A stretch of 64,000 nt of DNA from Turnera subulata. Its lineage: Eukaryota > Streptophyta > Magnoliopsida > Malpighiales > Passifloraceae. Made by a program: the position numbers and the translations under genes. Below the pieces are notes generated by a model. It was not told the origin of the DNA. It worked only from the letters and a program-made list of their open reading frames with translations, and searched no databases. This document shows, piece after piece, positions 1-12,850 of this stretch. The stretch is from the NCBI GenBank assembly GCA_028386065.3, contig JAKUCV010001933.1, forward strand, positions 62,001-126,000, given 5' to 3'. Positions within the stretch are counted from its first letter, which is position 1. Every line of letters starts with the position of its first letter.

Positions 1-1319
1 AAAGTTGTATGATTGTATCATAAGTGACAAAGGATAAACAAAAAAAAGGAAATAAAGGCAAAAGTGCAAAACAACCCATTAGGAAGAAGGAAAAAACCGA
101 TGTGGGTTTGGTCCAAAAGTTAAGAGATTTTGGTTCCGCTCAAGCTATGTTTCGGGTTCAAGTCCGAATCCTCATATATGCAGAAATTCTCATCGGGAGA
201 GTAATTGATCATTATTAAGTACCCACTCAGGTCGAACTCGAATTAGTCGGGACAATGTTCCAAATACGCGACAAGGAAAAAAATGGAGAAGAAATAATTG
301 AAAAAAAAGAGATAACAAGAAACATGAAACATAAAATGGAAACAGACAATTGATCAAAAAAAAAAAAAATGGAAACAGACAAGAAGCAATTGACACTACC
401 GTCTTCTCACGAAAACACGCGGCGAAGCGAACTCTCACGGACCCGACACCACCGTGACCCCCCTCTCTGCCTACTTATAACACACACTACTGTCTCTCTT
501 CTCTCTCTACTGTGTGTGTTGTTACTACTACTACGACTACTGCTACCTGGTGGAGTTATCATTATTATTAATGTTAGTTTTTTCTCCAATTCTTTAAAAT
601 CTCTTTGTCCTCGTGCGTTTCTCTCTTTTCTTTCTCTACCGAGTTTTAGCTGTTATAATTTATAATAATAACCAAAAAAAAAAAAAAGGGTATCATCCCA
701 TCTTGGTTCGGTTAGTCTAGTCAGTCTTGAATACAAGTTGCGTTGAGTTAATCAAACTCCCAAGATTACTACACAGTCGTTTCTCTCTCTGTCTCATTAC
801 TAAAATTAATCAGTTTCTCTTCTTTTCTTGCCTTCTTTAAAACCATTCCAAAATTCTTACCTTTTTTATGTATTTTTTTTTTTTAAAAAAAACGAGAGGA
901 AAAGTGTTGATCAAGTAGTGGGGTGGATAATTTGGAAAGTTGATTGCGGGGTTTGTATCTTTGGGATACGCGCAATGTCTAAAAGATGGAAACTCATTGT
1001 GAGCTTCCTTGTTTAGGCAACCTCGTATTTAAAACTCTAGTTTGAGTTTCCTCCTTAACTTGGGTTTTTTTTTGCTTTGCTTTGATGGAGATCTTATCCA
1101 CCACCTCCCTCCTCCGCTCCCCATAGAACTACTACTCCCTGCTAATCTGTTTTCAGTGACAGCACTGATCAGTGAGTGAGTGAGTGCATATTTTAGATTG
1201 GCCGCCGGCAAAGTTGCTTTCTTGGTTTTTGGTATTGAAAGAAACATATACTTAATAAGAGAAGCATCACTGTGTGAAGAGGAAGAAGGAGGAGGAGGAG
1301 GAGGAGGAGGAGGCAACCG
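1..1319 (+). other. Upstream region and probable 5' leader of the first DUF789 gene
   Basis: I see no protein gene here. The stretch is AT-rich with pyrimidine-rich CT tracts (about 470-520 and 780-830) and several A and T homopolymers, as is usual for plant promoters and leaders. A GGA-repeat lies just before the start codon at 1320. The short open frames are low-complexity and lack recognisable domains. No TATA box or transcription start could be fixed with confidence. Confidence 0.5.
1279..1312 (+). repeat. GGA/GAA trinucleotide microsatellite in leader
   Basis: A purine-only run, mostly GGA repeated about nine times and preceded by GAA and GGAAGA units, sits eight bases upstream of the DUF789 start codon. 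It is probably transcribed as part of the 5' untranslated leader. Such tracts vary in length between alleles. Confidence 0.8.
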
Positions 1320-4300
1320 ATGTCGTCGTCTTCGCTGTATATGCTTTTGCCTTCAAGTCCCAAGTCAAATCTTGAACGGTTTATTCAATGCGTTACTCCA
1401 GTTGCTCCTTCAAGATCCCTTCCCCAGGTAAAGTCTTCCCCTTTCTTTTTGTTTTTTCACTCTTGACTTTATTTCACTGATTCATGATTGTTTTCTTTTT
1501 CCTTTTTTTTTTTTAAATACTTCTTGACGTGATTCGATCAAAAGAAAGTGTGAAAAAGTGGGAAAAATATAGAATACTCTTGAAATTTCTGGACTCATCA
1601 CACAGTCATCAATTGTCGTCTTGTTCTTGATTAATATTCGCTAGGGTTTGGAAGTGAGGTTGGTAATAATATTGTGATGTTACTCCACTTATTTTTTTCT
1701 AGTAAGAAATTGTCAATGAATAAAAAGAATTAAGCAAAGAAATAGTTATCTTTAGCGAAAATTAAAATTAATCAAATAAGAATAAAATGGTTCTGTGGAT
1801 TCAATAAAATGGGTTATCTTCATGAAAAAAAAAAAAGAATAAAATGGTTGTGTGGATTCAATAATTTGGTATAATTGCCCTAAAAAAAAAAAAATTTGGT
1901 ATAATTTGGTGTTGTTTGAATGGTAGTACTATCCATAGAGTTTATGATTCTTGACGTACTAACTCTCATTGTTGTGGGCCTAATAGGGTCTTATATGTCA
2001 TGGTGTTATGGGCCACCGTCAAGCCCTTATCCATACGAATCACTGTTTTTTTTCTTTTCCTGTCAAATCTTCTGTAATTAAAACTCGAGATGCCGCGAAT
2101 ATCCTCTCTCTCTCTCTCTTGTTTTATTACCAAAGCACGTGTACCACGTTGATTTGATATTTTTTTTTTGCAAAAGCTTCTTTTTATTTCGACTCCTCTT
2201 GTTTCCATTTTGAATAATAATAAAAAAAATATTGTTGCCATGTGTCGTCTCTCTTGTCCCAACGCGTGGTGGTAGCCCCCCATGTAGTACAGTAGAATCT
2301 TTAAAAAACGATATGTAGTCTTATGTAGCTTTAAGAAAGGACACGTATTGCTTTGTTTTTTTTGGATTAAAAAAAAAAAACACCACATTTTAATCGGTGG
2401 TGAATAAAAGAAGTACTACTTGTATTGGAGTATTGCTTTGCTTGAATTTAATTCTTAAAAATGTCATATAGATTATGGTCCCCGTCCCTTTATGTTTCAT
2501 TTTGGACAAAATTGGTGAGTTTGGTCAGGAATGTATATAGGCCTTGGAATTAGTGCAGGACAGGACCACAACAAGATGTAGCAGAAACTCTAAATAGAAA
2601 CGTTTTGGTGGCCAGGCTAGATGTTTATCTTGTAGACCAAGTGGGGGGGGGAGGAGCAAAAGAGTCATTTTGATGCCTGCAACTTGATTATATTTTTGGT
2701 CAAGTTTATAGCTGCATCAGATGATAACTGCACCAGATGAACTTATAAGCTTAGTGGTACTAATTAGGACAACAGGGGATTAAGTATAGCTTAGTGGTAC
2801 TAATTAGGACATCTTGGTCAACATCAAACTAAAAAGTTGAATAATAAAGAAAAATTGCAGCACAGGCATTGCTAGAGCTAAAGTGTACAATTTTCTTGTA
2901 GTTAGCCTTTTCACATGATGGTTGCTCATGCAGAAAAGTAACTCTTTTGTTAATGATTTTGCAGCAGAGCTGCATTCACGATGTGAACAGCTTACCACAG
3001 CATAGTGGTAGTAAGGATGTGGTTGAACATTTCAGTTTGAGTGATCTGTGGGATTGCTATGATGAATGGAGTGCGTATGGTGCCGGGACTCAAATCCAAT
3101 CCCCCTGTGGCGAGAGCATCATGCAATATTATGTCCCCTACCTATCTGCCATCCAGCTCTACTGTAATAAGTCAGTTGTGGCTTCCAGGTTTTCCAACAT
3201 TTTTTTTTGCTTTCTTATCTACCATGTTTGCCAAAATGCAGTTGATGATATAGGTTTAATTGAGCATGTCTTTGATTAATCCTGTGTAGGAATAATGGTA
3301 GAGAGTGCAATAGTGTGGCCGAGATGGAGAGTGATTCTTGGAGTGATGAAAGCATGAGTGACACACTGTCGAGGTCTCTGAGTAACAATTCTAGCAGAAC
3401 TTGGGATACCATTTCTGAGGATTCAAGCGTGGACCATGAGGGTTGTTCACCGACGAGGGATAAGCTTGGTTGTCTTTACATGCAATACTTTGAGATGTCT
3501 CTTCCCTGCTGGAGGGTACCATTGATGGAGAAGGTCAGCATTTACATCAGAAATGATCATTATCATACCCTTCCCCTCCTAAAACATGGATAACCCAAGA
3601 TAACAAAATTGTAGGAGTGCATAGTTATACTTGTTTCTCTACTACTTGATGGTGAGTCTGCTTTTTGTTACTTTTCAGATAACTGAATTAGCTAAGGATC
3701 ACCCAGGACTAATGACACTCAGAAATGTGGATCTTTCTCCAGCAAGTTGGATGGCTGTTGCTTGGTAATAATGATTAGTTTCCTTAAGACTTCTTTATCA
3801 TAACCATTATTTGCTGCTTATGCTGCCTTAATTAGATGTCTATCAATCGTACTATTTGCCATCCTATGGCCAGCAAACTTTTACCACTCCTTTTTTTACT
3901 GTTTTTGTGTTCCATCTATTTGTTCTCATGAAATTGCAGAAAGAAATGTTAGTTAACTTTTAGTACCATAGAAAATTGAGCTAGTGTTGTACATGTAGGA
4001 CGTATTTCCAACCTATAATGTCTCAATGAAACAGAATAAGGTTCTCCTTTTGGCTAACTTTTATGTCAATGTGTTTCAGCAATTGCTTTTTCATCGTTTC
4101 TTATGTTCCATCCATTAATGACTTTTAACATGTTTCTTTACCTTAGAAAGGAGGAAGTAATTGCACGATCTTTCATTGTTGATTAGGTACCCTATTTATC
4201 ATATTCCATCAAGAAGAAATGAGAAAGACTTATCAACCTGCTTCCTTACTTATCATACATTATCATCATCTTTCCAAGGTATGAAACCATCCTTCACGTT

Positions 4301-5272
4301 TCAATTCAATCTTTTGTCAGCTGTCAGATTCTTGAAGAATAAAGCATTCCTAAGTAGTTTTTGATCAAGTTGTGGCAAATGGGTGGAGTTTGGTATAGAG
4401 GAGATTGGTTGCTACCACATGATAGTAAGAAAAAAAAGTGATGTGCGCCTCTGTTCATCCCTCACAGAGTTCTCAACTTTGTGAACATGCTTTTGCTTTT
4501 GAGATTAACAAATATGAAGAAAAACTTAAAGATCCTTAGTTTTTAAATGGATTTGTGATATCTTAGGTCCTATAAAATTGCAACTGGCTATTTCAAATTG
4601 CCAAAAAGAGTTAAGTCTGTCTATTGCATCAATTTCTTGGAAGTGTTAATTATATTAGATCACAGCTTTATATAGTAGTATGAATTAGGCATTTACGTTA
4701 GATACTAATATTCAATGGTTCTATTTCCTCGGAATGATCGTCACTGATGAATTTGATATTTGTTATGTCTCTGTGGTTCTCCACTATTTACTTTCTTTTT
4801 GGATTAGCCTTGCATCTTCTTGGTACTAGCAGCATATCTCGGTTGCTACCCACGTGATTTTTTTTGAAGATCATACATACAATCTTTTCTTTAGTCTTTC
4901 AAGAGCTTTTATTGTTGGCAAGCACTTAGAAGTTCCTTGTCTTGGAGTTGTAATGCAGATTGTGAGGATGAGTGTGATAACATGACAGAGTCTTTTGAAG
5001 AAACGGGAAGATTCACAGAAACTAAGCTAAAAGCTGAGGGAAGTGGTGGAATATCCCTTCCTCCTTTTGGTCTGGCTTCTTACAAGATGCAAGGTGATCT
5101 TTGGATAAATCCAGAGACATATGACTATGAAAGAATCTTCTACCTCAGCAGTGCTGCAGATTCCTGGTTGAAGCAGCTCAATGTACACCACCATGATTAT
5201 AACTTCTTTACATGTCACGCTGAGCTTGAACATGCCTTGAAAGGGTTCCAAAGTAAAAGCTTCTGCTATTAG
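1320..5272 (+). CDS. DUF789 family protein (At1g17830-like)
   Basis: The product is a plant DUF789 protein of unknown biochemical function. Six coding exons join in frame: 1320-1427, 2965-3188, 3290-3533, 3679-3764, 4187-4278 and 4959-5272, giving 355 residues. All introns are GT-AG. Family hallmarks are visible: the N-terminal block NLERFIQCVTPV, then LWDCYDEWSAYGAG, the segment YYVPYLSAIQLY, the central WYPIYHIPS and FLTYHTLSS, and the C-terminal LPPFGLASYKMQG with a tryptophan-rich end. The first ATG after the GGA tract begins directly with the conserved N-terminus, which supports this start. The second exon has a tandem CAG-CAG acceptor, so a one-glutamine variant is possible. The family and its neighbour (ABCG11) match an Arabidopsis chromosome 1 pair known to me. 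The family call is secure and the function is not known. Confidence 0.9.
1776..1900 (+). repeat. Short direct repeat with A-tracts inside intron 1
   Basis: A block of about 28 bases (AAGAATAAAATGGTT, one mismatch, then GTGGATTCAATA) occurs twice, near 1778 and 1834. Each copy is bordered by poly-A runs. The unit TTTGGTATAATT is also repeated just downstream (about 1865 and 1895). This looks like local slippage-type duplication inside the 1.5-kb first intron. Confidence 0.6.
2748..2812 (+). repeat. Direct repeat pair inside intron 1
   Basis: The motif AGCTTAGTGGTACTAATTAG followed by GACA appears twice, at about 2749 and 2789, with a short spacer. It lies about 150 bases before the exon 2 acceptor. 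No transposon structure is visible; it is a simple local duplication. Confidence 0.7.
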
Positions 5273-8200
5273 ATAATAATGTCCCCCCCCCAAGCCACCA
5301 CCATCTCATGTAAATTGGTTCATCTGCTCTAACTTCCTTCTTCCCTTAGTTTTTTCTTTTCTTTTCTTTTGCGGGATGGCAACCGCCATGAAAATATTCC
5401 CTCTTTAGCTAGACCTGTGTGCACCATGAGACTGGCCTTTTAAGAGGCTTTGGTATGGGAAATAACAAGTGGAGAATCAGTGCCTCAACCATAAGGGTTT
5501 TTTTTTTTTTTTTTTATTCAGAGGGGTTTTGTGGATTGAGTTGGTTTTATTTCTTGAATAGGCATCTTTTTTGCAGAATAAAAACTCCTGGGCTAGCAAT
5601 TTGTGGGTTCTTTTCTTTTTCTTTTTTCTTTTTTTTTCTTATTTTGGCTTCCTTGCTGCGTGCATCTTCAAACTTGTATCATGAGGATCAACTGTAAGAG
5701 TTGTAAGAAAAAAAAAATGTCAAATAACTTTTGTTCTTTCTTTATTTATGGATGTGATTTGTACATGGGATGTTGTGCATTCTCCTTATTATAAGATGTA
5801 CTTTGGCCATTCAGTTGTCTTGTTAGTTTCCTTCGGGAATTGAGAATCGAATTGGAATAAGACCCTTTTGCTACTCTTATTTCCAGTAGTAACGTTTTCT
5901 TGTTTTTTTATTTCAAGTAAAAATATTCGGATGGTTTAGATGCCCTGCTCATTGATGATGGCATGGCACTGGCACAAGTGGTGGTGGGTGTTAAGCAGGT
6001 CAACAGTGGAGTTCTTGGGATTTGTTGATTGTGTGGGCATGCACTTAGCCACCACTCCTCGTTATGAAGCCAATTGCTAAACGGATCAATAATTTACTGT
6101 CTTGTTTATGGGAACCCATGCCTGGAACTGGGGATGGGTCTTATGGCTCCTAATGGGCACATTTCAAACGACATTTTTCCTTCGGTATCCGGAGTTGTCT
6201 CCACTAATTCGGATTCGATTTGGGTCGCGTATCAAGTATGATGGATGACTCTCTCAATGGAGATTTTTTGGTTGCACTAAAACTTGAACCCAAGACCTCG
6301 CAACCAAATCTTTTACCACCTAGATGAAGTGACGAACCCAGATTGGTAAGTACTTCACATTCAACTCATTGTGAGCAAGTTTACACGCATTAAGCATGGA
6401 AATAGTCCAAAATGTTTGTTCTATAATACGAAAACAAAATGGCCCGATTGCTTTGACTTATTCAATTGATAGGACAACTCTTGTAAGTTGTAACCATATC
6501 AACCGATCGAGGAAGTCCCATACCAAAGCCCATACGCTTATTAAGGTTTTGACTTTTCCCTTAAAAGGGCCGAAGCCTGTCAAATAAGGAGGACCTCCTA
6601 GGGAGGCAGAAGAGAAGAACTCCATTGCTAGTGACACATCCATCTCCTCTATTATCTTGCATTAAAATAGAACATATCGATATTCCATCCCCTCTATTAC
6701 AACTCCCAACTACCATGATAACAAACTCCTTTTAAATTTTAGTTGTTGGTTGCGGGAAAGGAATTGCATGCTTCCATGTGCTATAGTATTGCTAGTTTAG
6801 TCGCTTGTGGAAAAGTATTTAGCAGTCGGTTATGGCACCAAATTGGTAAGCACTTATTGTGATATATATGCATGCACCACCGTCACTCTTCATGCCACTT
6901 GTGGTTTGTGAAAAAAAAAAATGAAATGGTATATTAACGCACCATTTCTTTCAGTCTCTTCATTCTTGTCCCTTTCTATTCCTAAATTCAGACATTCCGG
7001 CTAGTAAGTTAGCTAAGAATAAGAGAGTGAGAATGGCGGCATTTTGTAGGGGTTGGTGGTTGCACCACATTCCAACTTATTCCAAGGGAACACATAACTG
7101 GTTTTGGGAATCTAACTATTTTAAAAGGGATTGAGATTAAAGCTTCTTTGATCCCTCTTAAAGTTAGAAGTCATCACTTGGATTTTGGCTTATTTTCATA
7201 CCTTTGTTCACTCCAAATGGCCAAGTTTGGTCTGTCACCGGAATCCGGTAAAAATTATTGACCTGGAAAGTTTTTCGGTGCCACATCAGCTAGGTGAGAC
7301 CCATATTTCAGGTCCAACCATAAAATAAACTCGTGAGTTGTGGTTGTGGTTGACGTGAAAATGACATGTGGGTCTCGCATACATGACGTGACACTAAAAT
7401 ATTTGTCACGCCAATAATTTTCATCGGATTCTAGTGAAATAGACCAAAATAGGATAAATGAGGTGGATAGTGATGAAAATAAGCTAAAATCTAATATAGG
7501 GATGATTTCCAATTAAGGTGACTAGCACATGGATAAAAAAAGATTTAATCAAGAAATTCACAGATGATGTAGTGATTGTGGTTCATGAAGAAAAAAAAAA
7601 ATACATAGTAGGAACCATTTTCTTATTCGTAGTCCAAACCTTAGACGAATGAGGATACCGTGTTTTGTTTGTTTGTTTTTCTCTTGGGAAAAGATCACAC
7701 ATGTTCACATGATCGCATTCGCATGATGCAGCAAATGAAAATCTCAATTGTGGACCAAACGAGGACTAGATTATTGGAGCAAGTGTGATTCACATTAAAT
7801 TCATGATGGGCTGTCAATCAATTCGCAGTGAAGCAGGATAGTAGGTATTATTCTGCCTAAAAAAGCAGACTGGTATAGTTTAATTAAACTCAATTCCTAT
7901 ATTAGTTGGATAATAAAATGAAATAGATGGTTCTGTTGGAATAGTTTGAGATTTCATGAAAATTTTTGTCCCTTCTTTTCTCTCTTTTCTTTTTATCGAG
8001 AATGATATCATGCATCTAATAATGCACCATAAAAGGTTTCAATCATTTGTAACAGCACTTGTGATGTTAAACAAAAATTTTAGAGGGGCTAATAGGGAAA
8101 TATTTTATGTAGTAATAAGGACTTCTATGAAATTAAAAATTAAAATCAAGAAGGGTTAAATTTATATTATACTAAGGACTTAGATAGAAAAATGAAAAGT

Positions 8201-9390
8201 TCAGGGGGTGGCCATGGAATTGCCATTGTGTAACAGGTGATTCATTTCGGTTAATTTGACACATAGCTATACTATTTTGATTTTTGTTCTTGAATTCAGG
8301 AACACAAAAACTACAATATTTCAATAAGAAGTTAAATTGAATGTACATCAATCAAGATTAACCAAAGGAAAATTTGTATGTTGTAGTCTATAGTGTTGGA
8401 TTATTTAGTTCGTTAGCTTCAAAAGTTGGACCGAGCTCAGGAGCAGACAGTAGGACTGATGAGGAAAACAATGACTGCTAAGATGGAAGTGAAAGGTTTA
8501 TTAATTAGTGACTTATAGACGAAGGCATTGCACCAATCAATGGGCTGTGCCTTCTCTTTATTTGACTCCTAGAACAAGAACTCCCCTACTCCTAACTAAC
8601 TCCAGTATCTGTACTTAATTGATCGGTGAATAGGTGATGAGCCTTCATATTATCTGTATAATATGACCATCAAATAGTACAAAACTATATAAAACATGTC
8701 TATAAAAGCGCAAGTCTTGTGTCGCTGTATTGACAATGCAAACTACAATTTGGGTTTTAATGCGGGTCGGCCCTTGTATTAAATGTCTCTACCAACATCC
8801 ACCAGCAGCCATTAATGGATAAATGGAATGCTGTAAACTAAAAACCATGACCAGTACCCCCCCTCCCCTTCCCTTATCTTTAACTATTCCATCCTTTTGA
8901 AGATCGGATCTCAATGGAGTAGTCGTGGTTGTATAGTAGGAGAAGATCAAAAAATAAGAAACTTGTGCGTTGTTTACTTGAGTTTGGTGTTTTTTTTCCC
9001 TTATCACACAAAAAACACCAGGCAGCCAAAAGTTTGTGTTTTTTTTGCATGATATATACCCTTTAACTACTGATCCTTAATACCCTTGAGGCTCAAACTA
9101 ATCTTCTTCAGTTTGGTCTATTCTTCCAACTCCAACTCACACGACTTCTACCTTTTTTTTTTCCTCCATTAATCTCACATATTTCATGCCTCCTCTTTCT
9201 CGGTGTCTAAGTATTAATTCTCATCTCATCTCACCCTTAGCTGGCTAGCTAGCTAGCTTTACATCTCATTTTCCATAGCTAGATAGATAGATAGGTAACT
9301 TGATCATTGCTTAATTGCACTGCTCAAAAAAAGAAAGGTTTTCTACTTTTCTTGTAGCTTCAAGATTGATAAGAAATATATATAGTTAAC
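5273..9390. other. Intergenic region: 3' trailer of DUF789 gene, foldback element, ABCG11 promoter side
   Basis: No convincing gene is seen. The first 600 bases are T-rich and probably include the DUF789 3' untranslated region. A foldback element occupies about 7150-7520. Near 6233-6318 a sequence with the words CTTGAACCCAAGACCTC recalls the degenerate ends of small repeats, but no boundaries could be fixed. The last 200 bases before ABCG11 contain GCTA and GATA microsatellites (about 9240-9256 and 9280-9296). Confidence 0.5.
7150..7520. mobile_element. Foldback MITE with long terminal inverted repeats
   Basis: The left end (7181-7199, GATTTTGGCTTATTTTCAT) is the near-exact inverse complement of 7473-7491. 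Complementarity continues inward: the TTTGGTCTGTCACCGGAATC side near 7225 pairs with the ATTCTAGTGAAATAGACCAA side near 7428, and CACATCAGCTAGGTGAGACC near 7282 pairs with GGGTCTCGCATACATGACGT near 7370. The loop is only about 50 bases. Weaker pairing extends outward to about 7150 and 7520. There is no coding capacity, so this is a non-autonomous DNA element. I could not find a clear target-site duplication, so the superfamily is open. Confidence 0.75.
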
Positions 9391-12300
9391 ATGAGAGACT
9401 CGGTTGATAACGTAATGATGGAGATAGAATCAAGCATGCCAGCAGGGAATGGGATGGTGTTGCCGGGGCTGAGTCCTCTCAGTGAGACTATCTGGAGAGA
9501 AAAGACCAACACAGAGTTTGTAGGGGATGTGTCTGCGAGGCTGACATGGAAGGATCTGACTGTGATGGTCACCCTGAGTAATGGAGAGACACAGAATGTT
9601 TTGGAAGGACTGACTGGGTACGCTGAGCCTGGGACACTCACTGCACTCATGGGTCCTTCTGGCTCTGGCAAATCTACTCTTCTTGATGCCTTGTCTAGTC
9701 GCCTTGCAGCTAATGCTTTCCTCCGTGGAACCATCCTCCTCAATGGTCGTAAAACCAAGCTCTCTTTTGGAACTGCAGTAAGTCTTATGTTTCTTCTTTT
9801 TGCTTCTTTCATTCTTCTGATGATAATTAGTTGACACAGCTTGAATGCCTCTTATCACCTGCAGAATACAAGTATAAAATAATTTATGTTTCCTTTTCCA
9901 ATAAGGCACATAGAAAAGGATTATCAAAGCCCTTGAAAACTGTGACCGTGCGTGCATGTCGAGTCTTGGAAATTAGCATGTTATGGTTTGGCTGTTTACT
10001 GTTTGATCTGTTTAAGAATTTGGGGTTTTCGATTGATACACTTTCTAATAAGAGGAATGATTTGTGTTTGTCCTTTTTCCAATATTTTAAGCGGCTAAAC
10101 TTGGCTTCTTTCTCTGCTACTAGCTAGTATTTAATTGCCTCCGGGAAGCCTTTATTGGGGACTGATTTTGTCTGATGTGCATATGGATATGGTGTATACT
10201 TGTAGGCTTATGTAACACAAGACGACAACTTACTTGGAACCCTGACGGTGAGGGAGACAATCTCTTACTCAGCCAGATTACGTCTCCCTGACAAGATGCC
10301 CTGGGCAGAGAAGCGTGCCTTGGTTGAAAGCACCATAATAGAAATGGGTCTTCAGGATTGTGCTGACACAGTTATTGGAAACTGGCATTTACGTGGGATC
10401 AGTGGAGGGGAGAAGAGAAGGGTCAGCATTGCTCTTGAAATCCTGATGAGGCCTAGGCTGCTCTTTCTTGACGAGCCAACCAGTGGACTTGACAGGTTCA
10501 GCTCTTGTACAACTTCATAATCATAGCCTGCATTAAAATTGAGAAAGATTGTTTAGGAATTGCATTATTTGGCTCTTAACTGATTCGATTATTTGGCAGT
10601 GCCTCGGCTTTCTTTGTTACTCAGACTCTACGTGGTCTATCTAGAGATGGAAGGACTGTTATAGCTTCAATCCACCAGCCTAGCAGCGAAGTTTTTGAGC
10701 TGTTTGATAGATTGTACTTGCTTTCAGGAGGCAAAACTGTCTACTTTGGCCTTGCTTCAGAGGCATATGAGGCAAGACTTCTGTCTTATATATACACTTC
10801 TTGTTCATTTGGTTTTCATTGCAAGCAATAAAGTTTTCCTAACAACTAAAAGCAATTCTATGCAGTTCTTTGCACAAGCTGGGTTTCCCTGCCCTGCTTT
10901 GAGGAACCCTTCTGATCATTTCCTCAGGTGCATAAATTCTGACTTCGATAAAGTGAAGGCTACATTGAAAGGTTCCATGAAACTGCGGGTATTCCCTTGT
11001 TTTAATCTCCACGTTCTTAGTAAATCATTGAACTTTTATTGCAATTCTTGTGATTATGCTCTTTCATATGTGTCTCAATGACTGACTGTCAAATTTTGAA
11101 TTTCTGATCAGTTTGAGGCAAATGATGACCCTATTGACAAGGTAACCACTGCAGAAGCAATTCGTACATTAGTTGACTATTACAGGTCTTCTCAATACTG
11201 CTATGCAGCAAGACAAAAAGTTGATGAGATATCAAAAGTGGTAAGTGCTGGTTTCTGCAGCTTGCAATCTGATTATCGACTAATTTTGTTAGTTGGAAAC
11301 TTCCTGCCGATCATGAGCAGTTCATTTGTTTGATGATCTTATCAAGCTGCAGTTCTACTGTTGTTGGAAAATGCCAAGGTGTATTTCAAATTGCCAATTG
11401 ATAATTGAACCTTTGTTGTCGCAGAAAGGAACCGTGCTAGATGCAGGAGGAAGTCAGGCCAGTTTCTTGATGCAGGCCTTCACTTTGACTAAGCGTTCCT
11501 TCATCAACATGTCAAGGGACTTTGGGTATTACTGGCTTAGGCTTGTGATATACATTGTTGTCACAGTCTGCATTGGAACTATCTATCTGAATGTTGGAAC
11601 CAGCTACAATTCAATTTTGGTATGTTTTCCCTACAACTCTGCCTAATTTATTTATTAGTTTTGTGCTACTTCAGTAGCTTACACTGTAGAACCTGATAAT
11701 GGTTATTGCAGAACATTTGTTTTAATTGTCTTTCTTGCTTGCCAACAGGCCAGAGGATCATGTGCTTCTTTTGTCTTCGGTTTTGTCACCTTTATGTCAA
11801 TTGGTGGGTTTCCCTCCTTCGTAGAGGATATGAAGGTGAGGGCTTTTATTGTCTGCACTAGTAAATAAATTTGTTATGTCCAATAACAAGATGACAAATT
11901 CCGTGTCTTTTGCAGGTATTTCAAAGAGAAAGGATGAATGGCCACTATGGTGTGACTGCATTTGTCATTAGTAACACCCTCTCTGCAATGCCATTCCTGA
12001 TAATGATCACCTTTATCTCTGGAACCATTTGCTACTTCATGGTCCGCCTTCACCCTGGTTTCGAGCATTACCTGTTCTTTGTATTGTGCCTTTACGCAAG
12101 TGTCACTGTGGTTGAGAGCTTGATGATGGCTATTGCAAGTATTGTCCCCAACTTTCTTATGGGTATCATCATTGGAGCTGGAATTCAGGTTTGCAACTCT
12201 TATGTTTTACCTATAATCGCACCATATGTTACTTGAATGCTTCCATGCTAGAGATAATCATAATTTAATGTATGGATTCTCTTCTTTTTTTGTCAGGGAA

Positions 12301-12850
12301 TATTCATGCTTGTATCAGGATACTTTAGGCTTCCAAAAGACATACCAAAGCCTGTTTGGAGGTATCCCATGTCTTACATTAGCTTCCACTACTGGGCTCT
12401 ACAGGTAAGAACAACAACCAACCTTAACTACTCTCAATAGAATGTGATGCCAATGTTATTGAGTTAGACACTGAAAAACAAAGGAATGCGTTGCAGGGTC
12501 AATACCAGAATGATTTGAGAGGCTTGTTGTTCGACAACCAACCGCCAAGTCTCACCAAGATTCCTGGGGAGTACATACTCGAATACATATTCCAGATTGA
12601 CGTGAACCGGTCCAAGTGGGTGAACCTGAGTGTGATCTTTGCCATGATCATTATCTACCGCATCATCTTCTTTATCATGATCAAGATCAGTGAGGATGTC
12701 ACCCCTTGGATTAGAGGTTACTTGGCAAGGAGAAGAATGCAGCAGAAGAATGGAACCCAGAATACAACTGTTGCTCCTGATGGCCTAACACAGTCCCCTT
12801 CTCTAAGGGGCTTTGTGGCAAATCGTCCAACTGGAAGCAGTGAAAGGTAG
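9391..12850 (+). CDS. ABCG11: ABC transporter G family half-transporter, ABCG11-type
   Basis: Ten exons: 9391-9777, 10206-10495, 10600-10771, 10866-10988, 11112-11240, 11425-11619, 11749-11835, 11916-12188, 12297-12404 and 12497-12850, giving 705 residues. The N-terminal nucleotide-binding domain shows Walker [10 protein letters not shown] (about 88-96), signature ISGGEKRR (about 194-201) and Walker B LLFLDEP (about 214-220). The C-terminal half has the hydrophobic segments of an ABC2 membrane domain, including [19 protein letters not shown] and [17 protein letters not shown]. The sequence closely follows Arabidopsis ABCG11/WBC11 as I remember it, down to the tail [13 protein letters not shown]. 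That protein exports cutin and wax precursors from epidermal cells as a homodimer or with ABCG12. A second in-frame start, MEIES at 9418, matches the Arabidopsis start and may be the one used. The intron after exon 3 begins with GC instead of GT. Confidence 0.95.
10772..10865 (+). other. GC-AG intron of the ABCG11-like gene
   Basis: Exon 3 ends ...GCATATGAG and the intron starts GCAAGACTT. The next exon starts TTCTTTGC after an AG acceptor. Only this junction keeps the conserved residues SEAYEFFAQAG together. GC donors are a known minority class of U2 introns in plants and need a strong remaining donor match, as here (GAG|GCAAGA). Confidence 0.85.

Noticed and set aside
120..200. GGTTCAAGTCC resembling a tRNA B box, possible SINE or tRNA
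   Set aside because: No matching A box at the right distance, no cloverleaf and no poly-A-bounded unit. A single short motif is not enough.
1966..2388. 140-codon open frame on the minus strand
   Set aside because: It lies inside intron 1 of the DUF789 gene, is built from low-complexity A/T tracts and has no conserved motif.
6233..6345. Possible small repeat with CTTGAACCCAAGACCTC
   Set aside because: No inverted or direct ends and no target duplication could be located, so it is left as unassigned intergenic DNA.
9360..9957. Long open frames on the minus strand over ABCG11 exon 1
   Set aside because: They are mirror frames of the conserved ABC-transporter exon; codon constraint on the plus strand explains them.
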